A stretch of DNA of 64,000 bases from Leptobrachium leishanense (Eukaryota; Chordata; Amphibia; Anura; Megophryidae): NCBI GenBank assembly GCA_009667805.1, contig CM019069.1:49372153-49436152 (forward strand), read 5' to 3'. A program made the translations under genes and the position numbers. The notes beneath the pieces were generated by a model that saw nothing but the letters and a program-made list of their open reading frames with translations, was not told the origin of the DNA and did not search any database. Of this stretch, positions 21,106 through 30,525 are shown piece by piece (position 1 is the stretch's first letter; every line of letters starts with the position of its first letter).

Positions 21106-22180
21106 ACATTGTTGAATGGATTAGGCAGTGGCTGAGTGACAGGCAACAGAGGGTTGTGGTTAATGGAGTTTATTCGGCGCAAGGTCTTGTTACCAGTGGG
21201 GTACCTCAGGGGTCAGTACTCGGACCCATTCTATTTAATATTTTTATTAGTGATATTGCAGAAGGTATTAATGGAAAAGTATGTCTTTTTGCTGATGACA
21301 CAAAGATTTGCAACAGGATTGACGTTCCTGGAGGGATCAGCCAAATGACAAATGATTTAGGTAAACTAAAAAAATGGTCGGAGTTGTGGCAATTGAGTTT
21401 TAATGTGGATAAGTGCAAGATAATGCACCTGGGACGTAAAAACCCAAGGGCTGAATATAGAATATTTGATACAGTCCTAACCTCAACATCTGAGGAAAGG
21501 GATTTAGGGGTTATTATTTCAGAGGGTCTAAGGGTAAGTAGTCAATGTAATAGAGCAGCAGGAAATGCTGGCAGAATGCTTGGTTGTGTAGGGAGAGGTA
21601 TTAGCAGTAGGAAAAGGGAAGTTCTCATGCCACTGTACAGAGCACTGGTGAGACCTCACTTGGAGTACTGTGTGCAGTACTGGAGACCGTATCTCCAGAA
21701 GGATATAGACATCTTAGAGAGAGTTCAGAGAAGGGCTACTAAAATGGTGTACGGCTTGAAGGAGAAAAGTTACCAGGAAAGGCTTAATGATCTTAACATG
21801 TACAGCTTGGAAAAAAGACGAGACAGAGGAGATATGATAGAAACATTTAAATACGTAAAGGAATCCACAAGGTAGAGGAAGGGAGTATATTTAAAAGGAA
21901 ACAAAGTAGCAAAACAAGAGGACATAGTCTTAGATTAGAGGGGCAAAGGTTTAAAAGTAACATCAGGAAGCATTATTTTACTGAGAGGGTGGTGGATACA
22001 TGGAACAACCTTCCAGTTGAAGTGGTAGAGGCCAAAACAGTAATTGAATTTAAGCAAGCATGGGATAGGCATAAGGCTATCCTAAACAAAAGCTAAATCC
22101 AGGTAAAGTATCCATGTAATTGGGCAGACTAGATGGGCCGACAGGTTCTTATCTGCCGACATTTTTCTATGTTTCTATGC
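21106..22180 (+). mobile_element. CR1-group LINE, 5'-truncated copy 1
   Basis: Encodes the C-terminal part of a non-LTR reverse transcriptase: [23 protein letters not shown] (catalytic DD), then the thumb region VRPHLEYCVQYW, ERVQRRATKM and SLEKRRDRGDMI. The open frame ends at 21875 because one G is missing near 21862 (GGAATCC where copy 2 has GGGAATCC). After that the other frame continues NIRKHYFTERVVDTWN. The 3' end has GACTAGATGGGCCGACAGG and finishes in TTTCTATG repeats, as in frog CR1/Rex1-like elements. No target duplication, as usual for CR1. The clade within the CR1 group is inferred. Confidence 0.88.
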
Positions 22181-23700
22181 TCAGGATCTGGCAGCCGCTA
22201 TTATTTCTTGCAATAGCGGCATGCCAAAGCAGGGGGACGGGCGCTCACTGAAGCGTCCAGCCAATCCAATGGCTCTCTATGCGAGTACAATGAGAGCTAT
22301 TGATTGCTCTGGAATCCACTGAACTTTACAGGGTTATTCAAAGAAAGGTGAAACTCTGGAGAACTGGAGAAGTGAAAATTCTAGGTCAAAATAGCTGAAC
22401 CAGAAAAATTCTCCCATTTCTCTCACTTTCCAAATCAGTTATTTTGACCTAGAATTTTCACTTCTAGAGGGAGCTGATTGATAGCTTTCTGGGGGGGGGG
22501 CTACCCTGTTCAGAAGGCTGAATCAGCCTTCTGGGACATTTGCCAGGAAAGGAGAGGGGGACTCAGCCATCCTTGACCACATAAAATCATCCAGTGATCA
22601 TTATAGCTAGAGTGTCCGTTTAACTCAGGATAAAATGTCAGGATCAGCATTTGTCTGTCATTTCTTTTTTTAATTGTTGTCCATGTTGTGCAGAAGAAAA
22701 TGTAGCTTTCTCGTTATCCATTTTCAAAATAATAACAACGGTAAAAAAATATTATAAGTAACACATTCGCGTGTAGCGTCATCTCAGGCGCATGAATTAC
22801 AGTCCGTTGAGAATGAAATCAAAGACACTTGCAGCAGTATCGTGCATGACTGAGTGCTTTCCATAAGGGAGCACATTGATCTACCACAAATGCGTAACAT
22901 CATACTTCCTTATGTTCTCTGCTTGTCTGTGTTTCCATGGGAGAGCACGGATTAGCGCAACCATTTCCAGGATGCTGGTTGGGTCCGCAATGTCAGTGGA
23001 CATTCCTAGCGAATACCTGCAAATCTGTGGTTTTATTAAAAAAATAATTAACTAACACCCCCCCCCCACACACAAAATAAGATCCATTGCATAGGAGTAT
23101 AAAAAAAAAAAATTCAAGTTGGTGAGTGTCGCAGGCCATCCCGTCAGCCATTGAGCTGCTGCCAATTCTTTTCCTTGTTTGGATAAGGATGAAATACTAT
23201 GAGCTGAATAAAATGTGTCACTGTCTGATGTGAATTGTGTTTTGTTGTTTAACTTCCCACTTAATATTTACCATGCTGACTATGAAACTGTTCATGGCAA
23301 GCTGCAGCCTGGGCCTGTCATGTATACGGTGTGCTCGATTTCATTATGGAATGTTGTGAATTCCCCAATGATAACGCTTCCTCCTGCTAGCACTGACCTA
23401 GATACTGCTGTCCCTGGGCTAAGGATGATGGACGTTCTAGACATGACTGCAACAAACATATATATATATATATCTATGTATCTGTCCGGCATGTCTGGCA
23501 TGAGGCTTTAGGCACTTGTTGGTAGACCGCTTACATTTTTGGAGGAGATCCTGAAGTGGCAGAAAGAACCTAGAAAATAAATAGGAAGTGACATGTTTCA
23601 ACGTAAACAATAAACTAGGCATTTTGTAAACCCTGATTTAGCATTATAAACAGCACTGTGTTATTATTCATATCTCTCTATTGCAGCCTCTTTCATTTTC
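22181..23700. other. Intergenic DNA with a partial MITE and AT microsatellite
   Basis: At 22328-22470 is a Tc1-like short MITE with an intact left end (CAGGGTTATTCAAAGAAAGG); its right end is replaced by unrelated sequence after TTTTCACTTCTAG. A poly(G) run lies near 22491 and a TA microsatellite at 23458-23473. No gene is recognised. Confidence 0.5.
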
Positions 23701-23706
23701 TTGTTT

Positions 23707-24272
23707 TTTTTATTAAATTCTTTATTTATAATTTTCTCATAGACACAAAATAATCAACGAAAAAGGAGGGTCACGCAGGACCATCAAGTAAGTCACAGAG
23801 CGTTAACGAACAAAAATAAAAACCAGACATTAAGAGTCAGCAAAAGACCATCGAAGCATCAGCAAAAAATAAAAGTCTCAAGGAATCAAAATAAAAAGTC
23901 TCAGCTTGCTGATGAGGGGGCAGGGACAGCATGGGGGGGGGTCACATCAAAAAGGAGCAAGCCTATATCCAAAAATGAAGTGAGATAGTCCATTTCAGCC
24001 CGTATCCAACCAAGATGCCGGGAGAGCAGCTCCACCGGGCTCAGTGATCCCACGAAGGGCTCGTCGGGCAGGCAGCCCCCCCATGCAGCTCCAGCTGCGG
24101 CAGGATCCGCACCGTGGGACCAAGATCGGGACCTCAGCCCATCGGTGGCCAGCTCCCCAAAACCTCGCAGCACCACCTCTGCAGACGACACAGGGGGGGG
24201 GGACACATGGCAGTCATCCCAAGGACCACCACTCTGACCTCCAGCACGTCAGGCGCCGACTATTTTCTCGCT
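23707..24272 (-). mobile_element. L1-type retroposon 3' fragment, minus strand
   Basis: Read on the minus strand it ends ATGAGAAAATTATAAATAAAG then AATTTAAT and A-rich sequence. It contains GGTCCTGCGTGACC about 60 nt before the end. The ORF1-only retroposon at 30526-32730 has the matching phrases GGCCCTGCGTGATCG and ATAAAGAATTTAA in the same places, so this appears to be a diverged, 5'-truncated relative. Its left boundary meets the Harbinger MITE at 24276. A 101-codon minus-strand frame (23901-24206) has no recognised domain. Confidence 0.55.
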
Positions 24273-24275
24273 TTA

Positions 24276-24746
24276 GGCCTGTGTCAGACGAACGTAGTGA
24301 TCACGTCCGTGTTGCCGCACAGTTTAACGTTTGTCGTAGCATAGAATCATGATCAATAGAGACCCACACACTAAGTGCGACCGCACCGAACAGCGCACGC
24401 CCAAGGCACGCGGCAAACGGATGCAAGTTAGGCAAGATCGTAAAACCACTAGATGGACACGCAGAGTGCGCCACATCCGCGTAGCATTCTGTGTGCATGA
24501 TGGCACGAAGTCATACGGACCGCATTTGCGGCAATCAGCACCTTGACGCACAAAATGGCTTTTCATATCATGTACCGATTCGTATCATTTTCATATTAAT
24601 TTTGTTTCCCATAATTCACTTTTTTTTTTTTCTACATCCGTCAAGATAAACGGACCGTGTGGTGTCTACAGAATCTTCCGTCAGAACGTCTGTCCTTTAT
24701 GCACGCACGCAGAGTGCGCTCAGACTGCGTTCATCTGACGCCGGCC
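24276..24746. mobile_element. PIF/Harbinger-like MITE, second family
   Basis: Termini GGCCTGTGTCAGACGAACG and CATCTGACGCCGGCC are flanked by TTA (24273-24275 and 24747-24749). It is the inverse of 19631-20069, with the same GCACGCACGCAGAGTGCG phrase near its right end. Confidence 0.88.
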
Positions 24747-25304
24747 TTAATCCTCAGTTCTATGTGTTCACCTAACCGATACGGATCAGATCTCAAAATA
24801 AGAGGTTGGCGATTTCAATTTCAGCCCGGTAACAGAAACTTCCTCATATAAAAAGGCCACATGAGGAAGATTCTCGTCGAGTCATAGCAGCGCTATCAGA
24901 AAATTGTTGTGGCTTACCTGACAAATGTGTATCCTGTCTGTGTGTTACAGTCACAGAGGCAGCGATAAGAAGCAAGCTTCATTTCACCACTTTGGATATA
25001 AGAACATATATAGGCAGACAATTATTTTCTTTTTCCGTTGACAACGTTTCCTTTCCTGCAATCCCAGTGGTATACTTTGTGTCGTCTGTAAGGTCCTGTT
25101 AATGAACTGGTCAGTGATGAAAGGACAATGCTTGAGAGACACCAGAAGACCGTGATGGAGAGAGAATTAGTAATACACAAAGCCAGACTCACAGGGCTGA
25201 GAAATGAGGTTAGTCTTGATGACGATGTCATTAAGTATACAAGAGAACGTGCATATTATTTTCATAGTTAATACTAAGTACCTTCCAGCTAAGTAAAAGA
25301 CTGT
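24747..25304. other. Intergenic DNA, no gene
   Basis: No recognisable element termini, coding motifs or RNA genes. Short frames on both strands lack domains. Confidence 0.35.
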
Positions 25305-26148
25305 CAGGGTTATCCAAAGAGATTCGAAAAGTCACCGCACGTTCGGTGACTTTTCGTTCTCTTCAATTCGGTTCCTTTTGCCGATTGCATTTCGGTGACC
25401 CTGCGGTGTATTCAGCAAACACCACAGGGTCCCCGAATTGCAGGGAAAAGCTGCCGAAAACCCGAATGCACGCTGAAAACAAGCAAAAACATCTGGATTA
25501 ACCTTCGAAGGAGCCGAACAGGAGCCGAATCACACAGAGCCGAAGCAGCTGTGACGTAGAGGAGGCAGTTAATAAATTAGCAAAACCATTTGTATGAATC
25601 TGGGAAAATGAAACGCTGTTTGCAAAGAAACTACTGAGCGAAAATGTCTGAAATTTTCACAGGAGGTCCAGGGAATGATAATAAAGAGGGCTGTTACAGA
25701 AAAAATAAGTAAACTGAAAAAAAAAAAAAAAAAAGGAAAAATGCTTAAAGTATCCTAAAAAATCTATAAATAAAGAGACTTTTTGCTACAGAATTTCATA
25801 ATGAACAGTTTATTAGATATTGAATTAAAACGGGAATATTTTTAACATTGAAGTCTATGGGATTCTCCTGAATAAACCTGCCGAATGAAACCACCGAATG
25901 GCAGGACATTAGGGGAACCTTTCACTGCTGGTTTGTGTTCTCTGAATAGCCGAAGCAGTGCTTCTCTATGGGGATTTCACTGCCCTTGAACAGGCACCGA
26001 ACAGGCACCGTATGTGCAGGCAATTCGCCAGGATTTGCCGTATTGCCTGATCTCTGGATAGCCGAATGGTCAGGAAAGGTAACCGAACGCTGATTTTCAG
26101 CATTCGGTTACCTTTCACAAGCAATTCGGATCGCTTTGAATAACCCTG
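25305..26148. mobile_element. Long Tc1/mariner-like MITE
   Basis: Left CAGGGTTATCCAAAGAGATTC and right CGCTTTGAATAACCCTG are inverted repeats, with GTCACCGCACGTTCGGTGAC near the left and GGTTACCTTTC near the right. It is the reverse-orientation relative of 10094-10989. A poly(A) tract lies in the middle (about 25719-25735). Confidence 0.85.
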
Positions 26149-26271
26149 TATATATATAATAAAGGTGTGATGCCCAGTTGCACGTTATTCATGTCTGCAG
26201 CTTAAAAAAAATGTAAAATGTTGGCTCCCAAATGCTGGCATTAAGTGTTTAACTCTGGTTCTTCAGGGAAA

Positions 26272-26645
26272 AACACAGAAAGTTATCACTTCTTTTCTCA
26301 GTGAATTGAAGGGTGCAGAAAACAAAGAGTTCTCCATCATACGTTCCCTTAAGACATTCCTATTTAGGGAAGCCTACAACCCGACTCACTAACACACCTC
26401 ACTGGCACAACCAGTCCGTAACTCTCACCTTGCAGTCCATCACGCTCACCTTGCAGTCCTCTCCTCCTTGTTTCCACCCCCAACCCTTCTAGATTGTAAA
26501 TTCCCACGGTCCTTCATTTCCTCCTGTACTGGTTTGTCAAAATGTTGTTCAATGTATTATAACCCGGTCTATATTGTGCCCACTGTGCAGCGCTGCGGAA
26601 TAGGCTGGCGCTATATAAATAATGTATAATAATAATCAAACTTCC
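26272..26645 (+). mobile_element. L2-like LINE 3' tail
   Basis: The phrase TTCCCTTAAGACATTCCTAT encodes the C-terminal end of an L2-type reverse transcriptase. It is followed by AACCCTTCTAGATTGTAAAT and the tail CAGCGCTGCGGAATA-GGCTGGCGCTATATAAAT with ATA repeats. A close relative is at 55380-55595. Confidence 0.75.
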
Positions 26646-26774
26646 ACTGTAACTTCTTGTAAGATGTTATCCTGAGACTCTCCATGGAATCCTACGATCT
26701 CCAGCACGGAATACCAGTGACAATGCTACCGGTATAATTTTATTGTCCTGAACATTTATGAATCCAGGTACCGT

Positions 26775-27804
26775 TTAACCCCTTTCACACCCAAAATCGA
26801 GTTATCTTGTTTTTTGCATTGTAAAGCATTGAAAAGCACTCATTAGCATATCAAAAGACCAATTTCACACCTTTGTAAAGAAAGATTAGTGTGTCCCATG
26901 CGGAGAAACAAAATCCTTTGTTTTTTGTCTCTCCAAGCACGCTGGAGAGACAACCAGCTCCAAATAGCAGCCCTAAACCTCACTGTGACAAAAGTTCAAA
27001 TAGAATAGATTAGTGCTGCATTACAAAAAGCCCGGGAGAGGGCAGAATACAGGGAGAGCTCGGGGGGTCACTCATTGCTGTACAAGAATAAGATTCAGGG
27101 GGGTTATAATGACTGAAAATCCCTGTACGGTACAGATACGAGATGTTACTGTACCATACGCAGTCATTATGTCACATACAGCTATTAATCTTATATTCTA
27201 TTGATATTTCTTGTGGAAGCTGCATTGTTAATCATCTCATTATGATCACTACAAATCCCCATAAGCAGGAGATCTCACCATTTTTATTATTATTTATATT
27301 TATCATAATTACTGTTTTTAGCACAAAGGTCTTTTCTGGCTGTATAATAATAATGCAGACCCCATTTGAAATTGTGTAAGGACACCATCTAGAACTCAAA
27401 ATCTAACAATTCAACACTACTTCTGTATAGGATAAATGAATGCATGAGCAATAAAAAAAATGAGCAAATTAACATTAATAAAAAATTCTTTATCTCAGAA
27501 TAACAATTTCTGTGTAAAACGTCTATTTTACCCTATAAAAGGTCTATTCACTAAAAGGTGAAACTCAGGAGAATTGGCAGGATAAGTGAAAATTCAAAGT
27601 CAAAATAGCCAAACCTGAAAAATTCTCCCATTTATCTCACGTTCCAAATCAGCTATTTGGTCTAGATTGTTCTCTTCTCCTGCCAGTTCTCCTGAGTTTC
27701 ACCTTTAGTGAATAGACCTGTATATTTAATGTTAACTTCACATCCCATGTTTCAAGTAAATGTGATAACGTTTAACAAAAATCGCTTGGCAGTGAAGGGG
27801 TTAA
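26775..27804. mobile_element. TTAA-flanked element, copy 1, with nested MITE
   Basis: TTAACCCCTTTCACACCC at the left and GCAGTGAAGGGGTTAA at the right. The body is collinear with 44952-45909: GCATTGTAAAGCATTGAAAAGC, TGTCACATACAG, a TTGGAAGCTGCATTG-like phrase, and AATAATGCAGACCCC. A short Tc1-like MITE is nested at 27540-27718 (GGTCTATTCACTAAAAGGTG ... TTAGTGAATAGACC). Confidence 0.8.
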
Positions 27805-27927
27805 AGCAGATGTCTCATAAGCGATCCAATATGTCATGAAGTTGCAGAGATTTGACAGCTCATGCCAAAGTTATATGCAAAGCAAATTGTGTGAAGGAAA
27901 AAGGCTTTAGTGATAATAGTGTAAATA

Positions 27928-28877
27928 GAGATGCACTGATACCACTTTTTTAAGATTGAGTACCGATACTTTTTAAAAGTACTCACCGATACCGAGTACC
28001 GATACTTTTATTTTATGTCATGTGATGCTTTTCAATAAGAACAGACCTCATAAAAATGCCCCCAGCTCACATGTATATATCCCCCCCGAGATATATATAT
28101 ATACACAGAATGCCCCAGCTCACATGGATATGTAGCTTGCCCCCAGCTCACATGGAAATTGCCCCCAGCTCTCATGGAAATTGCCCCCAGCTCTCATGGA
28201 TATTGCCCCCAGCTCTCATGGATAATGCCCTCAGTTCTCATGGATAATGCCCCCAGCTCTCATGGATATTGCCCCCAGCTCACATGGATATGCCCCCAAC
28301 TCCCATGGATATGCCCCCAGCTCTCATGGATATGCCCCCAGCTCTCATGGATATTGCCCCCAGCTCTCATGGATATTCCCCCCCAGCTCTCATGGATATT
28401 CCCCCCAGCTCTCATGGATATTCCCCCCAGCTCTCATGGATATTCCCCCAGCTCTCATGGATATTCCCCTCAGCTCTCATAAATATTCCCCCAGTTCTCA
28501 TGGATATGGCCCCCAGTTCTCATGGATATGGCCCCCAGCTTTCATGGATATTGCCCCCCAGCTCACCTGGATTTAAGGACACAGAAGGAAGCTGGGCTCC
28601 CGCGAGATCTTGGCTGGCGGCAGAGTCACAGCCTCCACTGCCCGGCGGCCGCGTTACAGCCCTGCGACCGGACCCACTGCTAGGTGAGTATGCGGCCCGC
28701 CGGAGGGGAACTCTGGCCAAGTGCTTTTTATGCACATGGCCAGCTTCCCCAGCCCCACGGATACCGGCATGCCGGCCCAACGTTCGCTTCCGGTATCGGG
28801 GGGATGTATTGGGCCATTTGCACTTGGGCAAACGTCAGTATCGGCACCAATACCGATACTAGTATCAGCTCATCCCT
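27928..28877. mobile_element. hAT element (GATGCACTGATACC ends) carrying a minisatellite
   Basis: Left GAGATGCACTGATACCAC and right CCGATACTAGTATCAGCTCATCCCTA are imperfect inverted repeats. The flanks TGTAAATA and AGTAAATA match at 7 of 8 bases. Internal GAGTACCGATACTTTTA is shared with 56074-56768, so these are two members of one family. The minisatellite lies at 28053-28565, then a GC-rich core of unknown origin. Confidence 0.8.
28053..28565. repeat. Minisatellite, about 22-bp units (CCCCAGCTCTCATGGATATTGC)
   Basis: About 20 units. Read on the other strand the unit is GCAATATCCATGAGAGCTGGGG, clearly the same repeat as at 13590-14350 and 48165-50110. The last unit runs into CCCAGCTCACCTGGATTT, which on the minus strand reads CCAGGTGAGCTGGG. 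Plus-strand open frames here are by-products of the repeat. Confidence 0.93.
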
Positions 28878-29106
28878 AGTAAATACAGAATTATAAATAA
28901 TATGCAGCATAGATAAGACAAACAAGTGCAAATCCTTCAACTAAATACACTATAGAAACAGCATAAAACATTAAAATTTGTCTCAATTGCGCAATAAAAA
29001 ACACATACAATTTTAAATGTGTTCAAGCGCTATAACACCAACACATAATTTAGAGCCTAACCAGAGCCAGTCATTTAGGATATAAATTATGTGAGTGTAT
29101 AGCATA

Positions 29107-29640
29107 CAGTGTTTCTCAAGTCCAGGCATCAGGACCCACTTAGGCCGAGGTCAGACGAGCGTTTTGAAGAGCGGAAGGATCGTCCGTGTGAGTGGACTTT
29201 CCTTCCACTTGACGCCCGTCTGGCCGCCTCACTGAGCACAGCTGGTGCGCTCAGCGCTTCAAGGCTCGATCCTCCTATGGAGGATCACACTTTGCAGCTC
29301 CGTCAAAGCGCGTCCTAGAGCTTTGACGGAGAGGTCTACTGCACGGACGCAGCGCAGCCATGGTTGTGCACGGAATTCGTGTGCGCGCGCAACAGTGTGT
29401 GACCAGCCCCGTTGCAGTGTCACAATGCTGCGACGGACACCGGAAGCCACGTCAGTACGGGCACACCTAGTGCGCTCGTCTGACACAAGCCTAACAGGCC
29501 AGGTTTTGAGGATCACCTTGGGGAAATGCAGACTGAATCCTGCAGTCACTGAACAGCAAATCATATCGCCTGTGCTGTGCTTCAGATATCCAGCATACCT
29601 GGCGTGTATTGGGTCCTGAGGACAGGTTTGGGAAACACTG
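29107..29640. mobile_element. hAT-type MITE split by a Harbinger MITE
   Basis: Outer halves CAGTGTTTCTCAAGTCCAGG (29107 on) and AACAGGCCAGGTTTTGAGG ... GGGAAACACTG (ending 29640) together restore a member of the 1654-1819 family. Insertion at a TWA site inside it gives the relative age: hAT first, Harbinger second. Confidence 0.8.
29143..29491. mobile_element. PIF/Harbinger-like MITE nested in a hAT MITE
   Basis: Termini GGCCGAGGTCAGACGAGCG and CGTCTGACACAAGCC, with TTA on the left and TAA on the right. CpG-rich interior with inverted GGATC arms near 29270-29290. It is a third terminus subtype of the TWA group. Confidence 0.8.
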
Positions 29641-29797
29641 GCATAGAAGATACACATATATTTTTTGGGCATATGTGCCATGATATTGTACCATTGGATT
29701 TTTTTCTGTTTTTATCACTTTTTGAGAACCTCAAAGCATCCAGCAGCAGAGTGTTTTTTTGAAGGACTTTGTTGATGAATATATCTTGCCAAATCTA

Positions 29798-29802
<5 letters not shown>

Positions 29803-29839
<37 letters not shown>

Positions 29840-29955
29840 TATATTGCCAAAAGTATTCGCTCACCTGCCCAGCTCCTGATTTGAATGGGTGAGCAAATAC
29901 TTTTGGCAATATAGTGTGTGTGTGTGTGTATATATATATATACACACACACACAG
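29803..29955. repeat. TA and TG microsatellites around an 80-bp Tc1-like foldback
   Basis: (TA)n at 29803-29826, and mixed TG/TA/CA runs at 29915-29953. Between them 29837-29916 is a near-perfect inverted repeat CACTATATTGCCAAAAGTAT ... TTTTGGCAATATAGTG, the terminus of a widespread Tc1-type family reduced to little more than its ends. The flanking simple repeats hide the target duplication. Confidence 0.8.
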
Positions 29956-30131
29956 TATTTTCTGGTGTATAAGACTGCTTTTTATACTTAAAAACATCCC
30001 CCAAAAATTGGGGGTCGTCTTATACGCGGGATATACAATATGACGAGTATAGCCCAAAACCTATTTTTTAACTTGAGAATTAGGGGGTCGTCTTATACGC
30101 CCGGTCATCTTAAACGCCAGAAAATACGGTA
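29955..30131. mobile_element. Short MITE related to the 13239-14462 element
   Basis: Left CAGTATTTTCTGGTGTATAAG and right CGCCAGAAAATACGG are inverted repeats. TATAAGAC and GTCTTATACGC phrases parallel the CATAAGACGCAC phrases of the 13.2-kb element, which suggests one superfamily with diverged ends. Confidence 0.65.
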
Positions 30132-30510
30132 TATAAATTTTATTTTCTTGCACTGACACTCTACATAACGGGATTACAAATACGTTATAGCACTTGAACA
30201 TGTTTAAAATTGTATGTATGCAAGTTTTTTATTGCACCATTGAGACACATTTTGATGTTTGATGCCAAAGTTATGCTTTGCGGACCAGTCAGACAAGAAT
30301 AGGGCCCCCTGTATTTTCCCCTTTTAGAGAAGACTTGTGCTGTATAAGCTTGTATATGCCGATAATTAATAAAGTGATATCTAGTAAGAAATAATTGTTT
30401 TCTGTTTTATTTGTTTTGTGCGACAGTGCTTTGACGCAAGCGTTTATAATATTACCGTTGTTTGCAACTACGGTGAAACAACAGTGTAATATATAGTGTG
30501 TAACCCCTTT
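30132..30510. other. Intergenic DNA, no feature seen
   Basis: AT-rich sequence with no repeat terminus or coding motif recognised. It ends at the target duplication of the retroposon that starts at 30526. Confidence 0.4.
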
Positions 30511-30525
30511 AAATGTTTCAACGCC

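Noticed and set aside
21003..21875. 290-codon reverse-transcriptase frame as a host gene
   Set aside because: It is the 5'-truncated CR1-group LINE. The first 35 codons come from unrelated flanking sequence and the frame is broken compared with copy 2.
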